A DNA stretch of 64,000 nt from Cytophagales bacterium (GTDB lineage: Bacteria > Bacteroidota > Bacteroidia > Cytophagales > Bernardetiaceae). Where the stretch lies: assembly GCA_004293815.1 (NCBI GenBank), contig RDZD01000022.1, forward strand, positions 1 through 64,000. Direction: 5' to 3'. The stretch's first letter is position 1. Every line of letters starts with the position of its first letter. Shown here one piece after another: positions 46,042 through 53,142 of this stretch. Made by a program: the position numbers and the translations under genes. The notes under the pieces are model-generated. The model did not search any database and was not told the origin of the DNA. It saw only the letters and a list, made by a program, of their open reading frames with translations.

Positions 46042-47406
46042 ATGGTAAAATCGCTAAGCGGCAAGGCTCTAACTTATTATAACGAGTTCATGGAGCAGAT
46101 TCGTCGCAAAAATCCAAACGAACCCGAATTTCTTCAGGCTGTAGAAGAAGTAGCTCAAACAGTAAGTCCTTACATCATTGAGAACCCTCACTACCAAAAA
46201 GCCAAAATTTTAGAGCGTATTGCCGAGCCTGAACGTATTATTTCGTTTAGAGTGCCTTGGATAGACGATAAGGGGGAGTTTCAAATCAATAGAGGTTATC
46301 GTATTCAAATGAACAGTGCTATCGGCCCTTATAAAGGCGGTTTGCGCTTTCACCCTTCGGTAACTCAAAGTGTCCTCAAGTTTTTGGCTTTTGAGCAAGT
46401 GTTCAAAAACAGCCTTACCACTTTGCCTATGGGCGGTGGCAAAGGCGGAGCTGACTTTGATCCTAAAGGCAAATCTGACAATGAAGTGATGCGCTTCTGT
46501 CAAAGCTTTATGAGTGAGCTTTTTAGGCATATTAATTCTGATAACGACGTACCTGCTGGGGATATTGGTGTGGGTGGACGCGAAGTAGGCTACATGTTTG
46601 GCCAGTACAAACGCTTGAAGAATGAGTTCACAGGCGTCCTCACAGGCAAGGGCTTAGATTTTGGCGGTAGCTTGATTCGTCCTGAAGCCACTGGCTACGG
46701 CAATGTGTATTTCTCTGTAGAAGCTCTTAATGCTCACAAAATGGACATCAAAGGCCAAGTCTGTGTCGTGTCTGGTTCTGGTAATGTAGCGCAATACACT
46801 GTAGAAAAACTTATAGAGTTGGGCGCAAAACCTGTCACACTTTCTGATTCAGGTGGCTTTATCTATGACCCAGAAGGCTTTGATTCCGATAAGCTGGCTT
46901 TCGTTATGGATCTCAAAAATGTGAAGCGTGGACGTATTAGTGAATATGCTAAGAAGTATAAAAAAGCAAAATACACCGAAGGTAAAACTCCTTGGGGCGT
47001 AAAATGCGATTTGGCCTATCCTTCTGCCACACAGAACGAACTGCACGGCGACGACGCTAAAGAGCTGATCAAAAACGGTTGTAAAGGTGTTTTTGAAGGC
47101 GCAAACATGCCAAGTACACCCGATGCTATTGAAGCTTTTATCAAAGCTAAAATCATTTTTGCACCTGGAAAAGCTTCCAATGCTGGCGGTGTGGCTACTT
47201 CTGGCCTTGAAATGTCGCAGAACTCTCTGCGTTTGTCTTGGTCGCGTGAAGAAGTTGATCAACGTTTGCAGAATATCATGCGTAGTATACACACTTCATG
47301 CGTGAAGTACGGCACAGAAAAAGGCTTTGTAAACTACGTACGTGGCGCAAACATCGCTGGTTTTGTAAAAGTAGCTAATGCGATGTTGGGACAGGGTTTA
47401 GTGTAA
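46042..47406 (+). CDS. gdhA: NADP-type glutamate dehydrogenase
   Basis: It makes glutamate from 2-oxoglutarate and ammonia. The 454-residue protein has the substrate-binding stretch YKGGLRFHPSV, the catalytic lysine region PMGGGKGGADFDPKGKS (about 131-147), PAGDIGVGGREVGYMFG and the dinucleotide site VVSGSGNVAQYTVEK. The length and segment order are those of the 50-kDa hexameric, mostly NADPH-dependent enzymes. It ends before a striking 21-base-stem terminator. Confidence 0.95.
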   Translation: MVKSLSGKALTYYNEFMEQIRRKNPNEPEFLQAVEEVAQTVSPYIIENPHYQKAKILERIAEPERIISFRVPWIDDKGEFQINRGYRIQMNSAIGPYKGGLRFHPSVTQSVLKFLAFEQVFKNSLTTLPMGGGKGGADFDPKGKSDNEVMRFCQSFMSELFRHINSDNDVPAGDIGVGGREVGYMFGQYKRLKNEFTGVLTGKGLDFGGSLIRPEATGYGNVYFSVEALNAHKMDIKGQVCVVSGSGNVAQYTVEKLIELGAKPVTLSDSGGFIYDPEGFDSDKLAFVMDLKNVKRGRISEYAKKYKKAKYTEGKTPWGVKCDLAYPSATQNELHGDDAKELIKNGCKGVFEGANMPSTPDAIEAFIKAKIIFAPGKASNAGGVATSGLEMSQNSLRLSWSREEVDQRLQNIMRSIHTSCVKYGTEKGFVNYVRGANIAGFVKVANAMLGQGLV

Positions 47407-47476
47407 TCTGCTTTTCTGTAAGTCTTTGCATAAGAAAAATAAACTCAAACTCATCCACATATTTTTTGAAAACTTA

Positions 47477-47521
47477 ACATCGACAAAAGAGCCTGCAAAA
47501 TGCAGGCTCTTTTGTCGATGT
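47477..47521. terminator. Bidirectional terminator with a 21-base perfect stem
   Basis: The arms 47477-47497 (acatcgacaaaagagcctgca) and 47501-47521 are exact inverted repeats with an AAA loop. A/T-rich outer parts allow termination of gdhA (plus) and of the minus-strand gene at 47581-47973. Confidence 0.9.
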
Positions 47522-47580
47522 TTTCTGTGTTCTATTTTTTCTAATTTCAAAAAGTACTACTTTATCTTTGATTTTGGCAG

Positions 47581-47973
47581 TTATTCGGCATCAGCAGCCG
47601 CATTTTCTTCTACCATGCTCACGATGGCTTTTGCAATCAGTTCTTCTTCAAGGTGCGTGTTAGCATCAGCCAAAGCATTTCTTTCAGAAGTTTCTACTAT
47701 GCTGAAAGCAGCTTTTTTCATAAAGCTAGAAGGCTCGTACATTTCTAATACGGCGTTTTGCTCCATGTCGCTTGTAAGGTCTTTCGCCATTTGCGCCAAT
47801 GCCAGCTCTTGACTTTCTGCAAGGCATTCCGCGCTCTTCGCGTTGTTTTCTACCAAGCTCACCATGTTGAAAGTTTTTGAAACTTCGCCTTGGCGGTCGG
47901 TAGCAAAGCTGCTACTTACGACAAAAATACCTAAAATAGCAGAAAAGATGAGAGTTTTAACAGTTGGTTTCAT
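47581..47973 (-). CDS. Small secreted helical protein, function unknown (sigma-54-type promoter)
   Basis: The ATG at 47973 (MKPTVKTLIFSAILG) starts a signal peptide ending near SSFA (residue 23) and a 130-residue protein. The mature part is acidic, alanine- and glutamate-rich and predicted almost wholly helical (VSLVENNAKSAECLAESQEL, MAKDLTSDMEQNAVLEM). One cysteine. No family recognised. A frame reaching 48063 is rejected because the extra 30 residues look random and would overlap the predicted transcription start. The promoter is of the sigma-54 kind, implying activator-controlled, condition-dependent expression. Confidence 0.65.
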   Translation of the reverse strand: MKPTVKTLIFSAILGIFVVSSSFATDRQGEVSKTFNMVSLVENNAKSAECLAESQELALAQMAKDLTSDMEQNAVLEMYEPSSFMKKAAFSIVETSERNALADANTHLEEELIAKAIVSMVEENAAADAE

Positions 47974-48050
47974 GACTTTGTTTGTTTTGTTTACGAGATG
48001 TAATTTGGTAGTTGTTAATGTGTGTTTGTGTTGTCCGTAGACACTATACT

Positions 48051-48070
48051 TTATGCCAAACACGTGCCAA
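48051..48070 (-). promoter_or_regulatory. Predicted sigma-54 (RpoN) promoter
   Basis: Read on the minus strand it is TTGGCACG-TGTT-TGGCAT. The -24 element YTGGCACG is exact. After four bases the -12 element TGGCA differs from TTGCW by one base. The GG and GC dinucleotides have the required 10-base separation. Transcription would start near 48043, about 70 bases before the ATG at 47973. Confidence 0.65.
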
Positions 48071-48143
48071 TATTTTTAAATAATTGATTTTCAATAATTT
48101 ATACTGAAATTCCGTTTTTTTGTGATTAGAAATTGTTCACTTT

Positions 48144-48173
48144 CGGACACATTTTTATTGATAAAACGGACAC
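48144..48173 (-). promoter_or_regulatory. Twin direct repeats, possible activator-binding site
   Basis: CGGACAC occurs at 48144-48150 and again at 48167-48173, start-to-start 23 bases (about two helical turns). The pair lies about 100-130 bases upstream of the predicted sigma-54 start site, the usual distance for an enhancer-binding activator. This role is inference. Confidence 0.45.
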
Positions 48174-48331
48174 TTTCATATCAAAAGCCTTGCTCTGAAA
48201 GGTTGCAAGGATTGGAATCTTTTTTTATGTATTAACAAATGCAAGTGATTTAATGGGCAGAAGGCTGCATTTATACACTCATCGGGGGCAGGAATCTAAT
48301 ATTGAATTATTAAATGTGAATATCTTATGGT

Positions 48332-49225
48332 TTAAACCATATTCTGAATGATTTGAATGGACTCTTGCTCAAAACCAAGTTTAAGAGCTTGATGACTTTT
48401 CCAGTTTAGCACATTTCCCTCAGCTCTAACACTTTGAATGAGTAAAAAATCTAAGTCAACAACTAGCCAACCAATCTTTTGTGCGCGTTTATACTTTAGA
48501 ACACCCATCACAGGAAAGCCTTTATCCGGTGTGCTGTAAGCTGCCGCATAGCCATAGTTAATGTCCACCACTGGTGACCAGATAGCCTTGCCCACCGTTT
48601 GGGACACCAAAACATAAGCTTGGTTTTCGAGTGCTCTTGCGCGTGCGCCTGTATGTACGCGTGCAGCCCCTTGAGCCGTTTCGGTACAACTAGGTACCAA
48701 GATCATTTCTGCTCCATGCTGAGCTAGAAGGGCTGAGCCTAATGCAAACTCGGCATCATAGCAAATTTGAATACCAAAACGTCCCCAATCCGCTTCAAAA
48801 ACTGTCAAAATTTTGGGTGCACTTTTGATTTGCCAGCTCTCGTCTTCAAAGCGTGTCATAAAAAACTTGTCTTGATACCCTACCAAACCTTTGGCAGAAA
48901 ATACAAAAGATCTGTTAAAGACCTCATCAGAAACGGTAAAAGGCAAGCTGGGGGCAACAATCACCACTCCAAAACGCTTCGCAAGCTGGGCGAAAACATC
49001 ACAAAAATCATCTTTAAGGTCGTTCAGAGCCTCTATCTGCTGATGTATACAGGCCTGTATGGTGGGCGAAAAAAGGCTTATCAGCTCCAAAGAGCCATAT
49101 TCTGGAAAGAGTAGTAGCTGAGCTTTTTGGTTTGTTGCAGCCCTCACCCACTGAGTGATGTGAGTTTGCCATGCTTGGAAGCTCTTAAACTGAGAAATGG
49201 GATACTGGGCGGCGGCAGCATTCAT
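48332..49225 (-). CDS. Carbon-nitrogen hydrolase (nitrilase superfamily)
   Basis: The 297-residue protein has the catalytic triad of the superfamily: Glu42 in LLLFPEYGS, Lys120 in GYQDKFFMTRFE and Cys155 in GIQICYDAEF. SCTETAQGAARVHTGARARALENQ is the helix after the active site. Substrates are amides or nitriles; not predictable here. It is the last gene of a minus-strand run NTF2-like, GNAT, nitrilase; the GNAT gene ends 15 bases upstream of this start. Confidence 0.9.
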   Translation of the reverse strand: MNAAAAQYPISQFKSFQAWQTHITQWVRAATNQKAQLLLFPEYGSLELISLFSPTIQACIHQQIEALNDLKDDFCDVFAQLAKRFGVVIVAPSLPFTVSDEVFNRSFVFSAKGLVGYQDKFFMTRFEDESWQIKSAPKILTVFEADWGRFGIQICYDAEFALGSALLAQHGAEMILVPSCTETAQGAARVHTGARARALENQAYVLVSQTVGKAIWSPVVDINYGYAAAYSTPDKGFPVMGVLKYKRAQKIGWLVVDLDFLLIQSVRAEGNVLNWKSHQALKLGFEQESIQIIQNMV

Positions 49226-49240
49226 GTTGAGTAGATTAAT

Positions 49241-49837
49241 TCAAAGTGATTTACTCCAAAACTGCATTTCTTTGGAAGTAGGGTTGGTTTCGCCCAGGTC
49301 TGGCCACGCCATACTACAAGTAATACCCTGTAGAGGTTCATAGCCTTTTCTTTTCCAAAAATTATCGTTGGGTCTATAGCGAGGTGGTTTGAGAGGATGC
49401 TGTTCACTGCGTTGCACAGCACAAAAGCAGGCCGTTTGGTATGTGCCAAAGCTGCGGGCATGTGCTTCGCGCACGTCAAAAAACTTACTGCCAAACCCTA
49501 AACCGCGATAAGGCTTCAAAAGCATGCTTTCGCCAAAGTAAAAAATAGAGTCTATAGATAGCCCTGCTTGTAAAAATGGTCGTTGCAACTCGCTAGATTC
49601 GTGGCTCAATGGCAGCGCAGTGGTGGCACCCACCATGCCGTTTTGATTGTAAATTGCCCAGACTAGAGCGTTCTCAGACGCTTCATACACTTGTAAATAG
49701 TCTTTTTCATATTCCAAAGAGCCTTCATAGAGGTAAGGAAAGTCCCTAAAAACCGCTATCCGAAGCTGAGCCAAGTCTTGAGAAATTTCAGCAATCTCTT
49801 TGCCTTGCTTGGTTACTATTGATAAGTGATTGATCAT
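49241..49837 (-). CDS. GNAT-family N-acetyltransferase
   Basis: The 198-residue protein has the fold start ISQDLAQLRIAVFRDFPYLYEG, a glycine-bearing acetyl-CoA loop in PYRGLGFGSKFFD (about 110-122), and CAVQRSEQHPLKPPRYRPND (about 140-160), which marks a distinct branch. It is followed by the nitrilase gene and preceded by the NTF2-like gene with 15- and 7-base gaps. Such tight spacing suggests one pathway; the compound acetylated is unknown. Confidence 0.8.
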   Translation of the reverse strand: MINHLSIVTKQGKEIAEISQDLAQLRIAVFRDFPYLYEGSLEYEKDYLQVYEASENALVWAIYNQNGMVGATTALPLSHESSELQRPFLQAGLSIDSIFYFGESMLLKPYRGLGFGSKFFDVREAHARSFGTYQTACFCAVQRSEQHPLKPPRYRPNDNFWKRKGYEPLQGITCSMAWPDLGETNPTSKEMQFWSKSL

Positions 49838-49844
49838 GAATTTT

Positions 49845-50246
49845 TTACATAGATACCAGCTTGATCCATAAAGGCAGATTATAGTGGGTACTAATGCGGG
49901 TTATTTTATGGTCGTGTACTTCTAAAAAAGCAGCAGCAGGTAGAATATACGGTTGGTTTTTGGCTTCAGGAAGACCTGTTTCAGCTTTTTTGTATACACC
50001 ATGCACTACAAATTCTATGGCAACAAGGTAGGAATTTTTGCGAGACAAAAAGACCAAATCGGTCAGTTTTTCTTGGTAGCACTCATCCATTCTTTTAAGA
50101 AACTCAGCAAATTGCTGCTTGCCTATGCGGGTATTGCCTTGATTGGGTTCGTGCCTAATGTCCTCATCCAGAAGACTAAGCATACCTTGCCAATCTTGTT
50201 TGTTAAAGTATTCGTAATACTGTTTGGCTATTTTTATTGCAGACAT
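49845..50246 (-). CDS. NTF2/SnoaL-like protein
   Basis: The 133-residue alpha+beta cone protein starts KIAKQYYEYFNKQDWQGMLSLLDEDI, followed by TRIGKQQFAEFLKRMDECYQ and a C-terminal strand set ending HYNLPLWIK. This is the SnoaL/ketosteroid-isomerase-like NTF2 fold, which may be an enzyme or a small binding protein. It is the first gene of the three-gene unit and lies after the terminator of the upstream lipoprotein gene. Confidence 0.8.
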   Translation of the reverse strand: MSAIKIAKQYYEYFNKQDWQGMLSLLDEDIRHEPNQGNTRIGKQQFAEFLKRMDECYQEKLTDLVFLSRKNSYLVAIEFVVHGVYKKAETGLPEAKNQPYILPAAAFLEVHDHKITRISTHYNLPLWIKLVSM

Positions 50247-50272
50247 GAGAAAAGAGCTAAGGTGTGATACAC

Positions 50273-50310
50273 AAAAGCACTCTCAAATGTAGAGTTATGA
50301 GAGTGCTTTT
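50273..50310 (-). terminator. Intrinsic terminator of the coiled-coil lipoprotein gene
   Basis: The arms aaaagcactctca (50273-50285) and tgagagtgctttt (50298-50310) pair perfectly over 13 bases with a 12-base loop. On the minus strand the stem ends in a T-tract, 30 bases past the stop at 50340. It separates that gene from the NTF2-GNAT-nitrilase unit. Confidence 0.8.
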
Positions 50311-50339
50311 TGTAAAAGGATTTCTAATTCAACAAAGGT

Positions 50340-51227
50340 TTAAAAAATTGAGCTTTTGGTGATAACTGCCAAATATTTATCTTGCCAGAAAGCATCTACG
50401 TCGGTGATTTCGAGTGTGACAACTTTACCGCTTTCAGAGAGACGGTAAGAATTTTCTGGTCTGGCTGGTAAAAGCTTGATGTTCTTGATTTTGAGGTCGC
50501 TGCCCAGAGAAATTGTCTTTTGGTTTTGGATATTGATTGTTTTAAAGTTTCTTTTATTGCGGTTGGCCTCAAAGCCTTTTTTAGAAGACTTGATAATGTC
50601 TTTTTCTTTAAGTTCTTTTTCTGTGCCTATGACGTAGTAAGCGGTATTGAGCTGTTCGGTAGTGCCAGAAAGAGAAGTTTGAAGAGAATCGGCTTGGTTT
50701 GACTTGGTCAGATACTGAGACTTCCAGCCCGCCACTTCTCCTTGTAAAGCCGCCACTTGTCCTTCCAAGTCTTTGATGGTGGCTTCTTGGCTCTCAATTT
50801 GTTTTTTGAGCATTTCAACCATTTGCCCCATTTGAGAATTTTCTTTATTGGCTTCTTTGAGTTTAGCCTCAAGTTTTTTGATTTTACCACGGCTGTCTGC
50901 CATTTTTTGTTCGATAGCGGCCAAACTCTCGTCTATTTTCATACCACCTTCGGCACCTCCCATATTTCCTCCGCGCATATCCGAAGAAAGTCCACGCACA
51001 CGCTCTTCAAGCTGGCGCATTTCGTCAAGTTTGCCATACACATCCTCCATTTCTTTTTGCATATCCACCATATAGAGGCTATCCTCTTCAATTTTCTTTT
51101 TGAGGGCTTCTAGCTCTTGACGTGCTTGATCGTCTTCTCCGCTGCCGCTAGCCTGTGGTCCACAGGCTGTAGCCCATACAAAGGCCAAAAGCAACCAAGC
51201 TAAGGAATAATTACAAAGTCTTTTCAT
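50340..51227 (-). CDS. Coiled-coil lipoprotein, function unknown
   Basis: The 295-residue protein has a lipobox ATAC (acylated Cys near 22), a glycine/serine spacer, then a long coiled coil (about 35-185: repeated ELEALKKKIEED, KLEAKLKEANKE, IKDLEGQVAALQGEV). A globular end follows, with NKRNFKTINIQNQKTISLGSDLKI in part. Proteins of this build, with a C-terminal 'ISLGSDLKIKN' domain, are common in Bacteroidota and their role is unknown. Probably anchored in the outer membrane. Confidence 0.75.
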   Translation of the reverse strand: MKRLCNYSLAWLLLAFVWATACGPQASGSGEDDQARQELEALKKKIEEDSLYMVDMQKEMEDVYGKLDEMRQLEERVRGLSSDMRGGNMGGAEGGMKIDESLAAIEQKMADSRGKIKKLEAKLKEANKENSQMGQMVEMLKKQIESQEATIKDLEGQVAALQGEVAGWKSQYLTKSNQADSLQTSLSGTTEQLNTAYYVIGTEKELKEKDIIKSSKKGFEANRNKRNFKTINIQNQKTISLGSDLKIKNIKLLPARPENSYRLSESGKVVTLEITDVDAFWQDKYLAVITKSSIF

Positions 51228-51387
51228 GTTGGTTTGAAGCTAGTTTTGTATTAAAATTAAAGTTTTTTAAAAGGTAATGCACAAAAGTAAATAAAACTGC
51301 AATGGATTACTTTTTGTACGTCATTATTTTTTTGAGCGAGCTGAGATAAATCAGCTCTAAGGTTTTAATTTATTTAAAATCAAAGCT

Positions 51388-52485
51388 TTATTTTTTGGAT
51401 ACAAAAGGAAGCTTTGCGACAATGGCTTTTATCTTTTTGCCCCTGATGTCTACATACACTTCTGTGCCCACTTTGCTGTGGCTGGTTTGGAGATAAGCCA
51501 TGCCTATGCCCTTATCCATCGTAGGTGACTGTGTACCACTCGTAACACGCCCTATTTTTTGGTTATTGGCATCAAAAAGTTCATATCCTTGTCTAGGAAT
51601 GCCTTTTTCTATCATTTCAAAGCCTACCAACTTTTCGCTTACGCCGCTTTCTTTTTGTTTGAGCAAAGCAGCAGAGTTGGTGAAGTCTTTCGTAAATTTC
51701 GTAATCCAGCCCAAGCCCGCTTCTAAGGGCGAAGTGCTGTCGTCAATGTCGTTGCCATAAAGGCAAAAGCCCATTTCAAGGCGGAGGGTATCGCGGGCAG
51801 CCAAGCCAATTGGCTTAATATCATAAGGCTTACCAGCTTCAAAAACGGCATTCCAAAGCTTTTCGGCAAACTCGTTGCGTACATAAAGTTCAAAACCACC
51901 TGCACCTGTATAGCCCGTGGCAGAGATGATGGTGTCAACGCCTGCCATCTGCCCTTCTTTGAAAGAATAATACTCCATATCGGCTAAAACTACAGAGGTC
52001 AGGCTTTGTAACGCTTCAGCTGCTTTAGGGCCTTGTACAGCCAGTAAGCTCATGTCGTCAGAAATATTGGTCATTTTTACACCAAACGTATTTTTTTGGC
52101 TTATCCAAGCCCAGTCTTTATCTATATTTGAGGCATTTACCACAAGCAGATACTTCTGTTCGTTCATGCGGTAAACCAAAAGATCGTCCACAATACCGCC
52201 TGTTTCATTTGGTAGGCAAGAATATTGCACTTTGCCGTCTACAAGTTTAGCAGCATCATTGGAGGTTACGGCTTGAATAAGAGCCAAAGCTTCTGAACCT
52301 TCTAGCAAAAACTCACCCATGTGAGATACGTCAAATACGCCCACACCACGGCGCACAGTATGGTGCTCTTCTATTTGTGATACATAGCGCACAGGCATGT
52401 TATAACCTGCAAACGGAATCATTTTTGCACCAAGAGCCTCGTGAACATGGTTCAGTGCTACGGTTTTGAGCGTTTCTGTACTCAT
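51388..52485 (-). CDS. gcvT: Glycine cleavage system T protein (aminomethyltransferase)
   Basis: It releases ammonia from the aminomethyl-H protein with tetrahydrofolate. The 365-residue protein has [44 protein letters not shown]-type and [12 protein letters not shown] segments, plus [18 protein letters not shown] and [10 protein letters not shown] at the C-terminal domain. Length is normal. gcvH and gcvP are not in the window, as is usual in this phylum. Confidence 0.96.
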   Translation of the reverse strand: MSTETLKTVALNHVHEALGAKMIPFAGYNMPVRYVSQIEEHHTVRRGVGVFDVSHMGEFLLEGSEALALIQAVTSNDAAKLVDGKVQYSCLPNETGGIVDDLLVYRMNEQKYLLVVNASNIDKDWAWISQKNTFGVKMTNISDDMSLLAVQGPKAAEALQSLTSVVLADMEYYSFKEGQMAGVDTIISATGYTGAGGFELYVRNEFAEKLWNAVFEAGKPYDIKPIGLAARDTLRLEMGFCLYGNDIDDSTSPLEAGLGWITKFTKDFTNSAALLKQKESGVSEKLVGFEMIEKGIPRQGYELFDANNQKIGRVTSGTQSPTMDKGIGMAYLQTSHSKVGTEVYVDIRGKKIKAIVAKLPFVSKK

Positions 52486-52627
52486 TAGACTTAAAACAAA
52501 GAAGTGAAGAAATTTATTTTTTGGATAAAACAGCTGCCAATCTTGATAGCTTGAAGCGGTACAAAAATCTGGAGCAAAGATAAAACAGATTTTGTGTAAA
52601 TAAGTTTTTAAGGCAAGTTTTTTTGGT

Positions 52628-53071
52628 TCACCCCACTACTGTGAAAAGGGAGATAAGCCAATGCTTAAACAGTAAAAATGCAAAATAAGCGGCTATACCC
52701 AAGCCTGCGAGAACAAAAACAAATGGTTTGTTGTGTTGTGCCATCAGGTTTTCTACACGTGTAATTAAGGATTTAGGCTTGGCACGCCTCAAAAAGGCAT
52801 AGGAAAAGTCTTCAGATTCTATCTCGAGCGAAGGGAGCAGCAACTCATCACCTTGGTAATTGAGAACATTGGTGATATTACCAGGCTGAATGTTATGCGT
52901 GATTTTATCCATAAGCCAATATTCTTCAAGTGCTGTGCCTGAGAGATCTATGTATCGGAATTTCAATTCTATATTCTCAATCCAAACTTCTGCTGGCATA
53001 GCCATTGATGAACGACCATTGAAAAAGCGCGCCTTGTAGTAAACTCTGTTACTAAAATTACTGACTTCCAT
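52628..53071 (-). CDS. Small protein resembling the N-terminal part of an M48-type membrane peptidase, without peptidase domain
   Basis: The 147-residue protein has a beta-rich first part ([21 protein letters not shown] and [20 protein letters not shown]) and one helix near the C-terminus (about 117-140). The beta part 'GRSS...PAEVxI...L' followed by '[25 protein letters not shown]' recalls the region ahead of the HExxH domain in Bacteroidota M48 proteins. The peptidase part is absent after the stop at 52628, so it may be a truncated remnant or a small independent membrane protein. I am not sure of the family. Confidence 0.45.
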   Translation of the reverse strand: MEVSNFSNRVYYKARFFNGRSSMAMPAEVWIENIELKFRYIDLSGTALEEYWLMDKITHNIQPGNITNVLNYQGDELLLPSLEIESEDFSYAFLRRAKPKSLITRVENLMAQHNKPFVFVLAGLGIAAYFAFLLFKHWLISLFTVVG

Positions 53072-53142
53072 GAAAAAATTGATTAATTTATTGTTCTTTT
53101 ACGGTAAGGAGCAAATCAGGGTTTAAAAACTAGAGCTTATTT

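Larger units (their letters stand above)
47974..48331. other. Regulatory intergenic region upstream of the small secreted protein
   Basis: It contains the sigma-54-like promoter (48051-48070, minus), twin CGGACAC repeats (48144-48150, 48167-48173) and an oppositely oriented TGTCCG (48032-48037). A 16-base palindrome, TATGGTTTAAACCATA (48326-48341), overlaps the stop of the nitrilase-like gene. No gene seen. Confidence 0.45.

Noticed and set aside
48326-48341. 16-base palindrome TATGGTTTAAACCATA at the end of the nitrilase-like gene
   Set aside because: Overlaps the stop codon, has no loop for a terminator hairpin and no copies nearby. Probably chance, though a binding site cannot be excluded.
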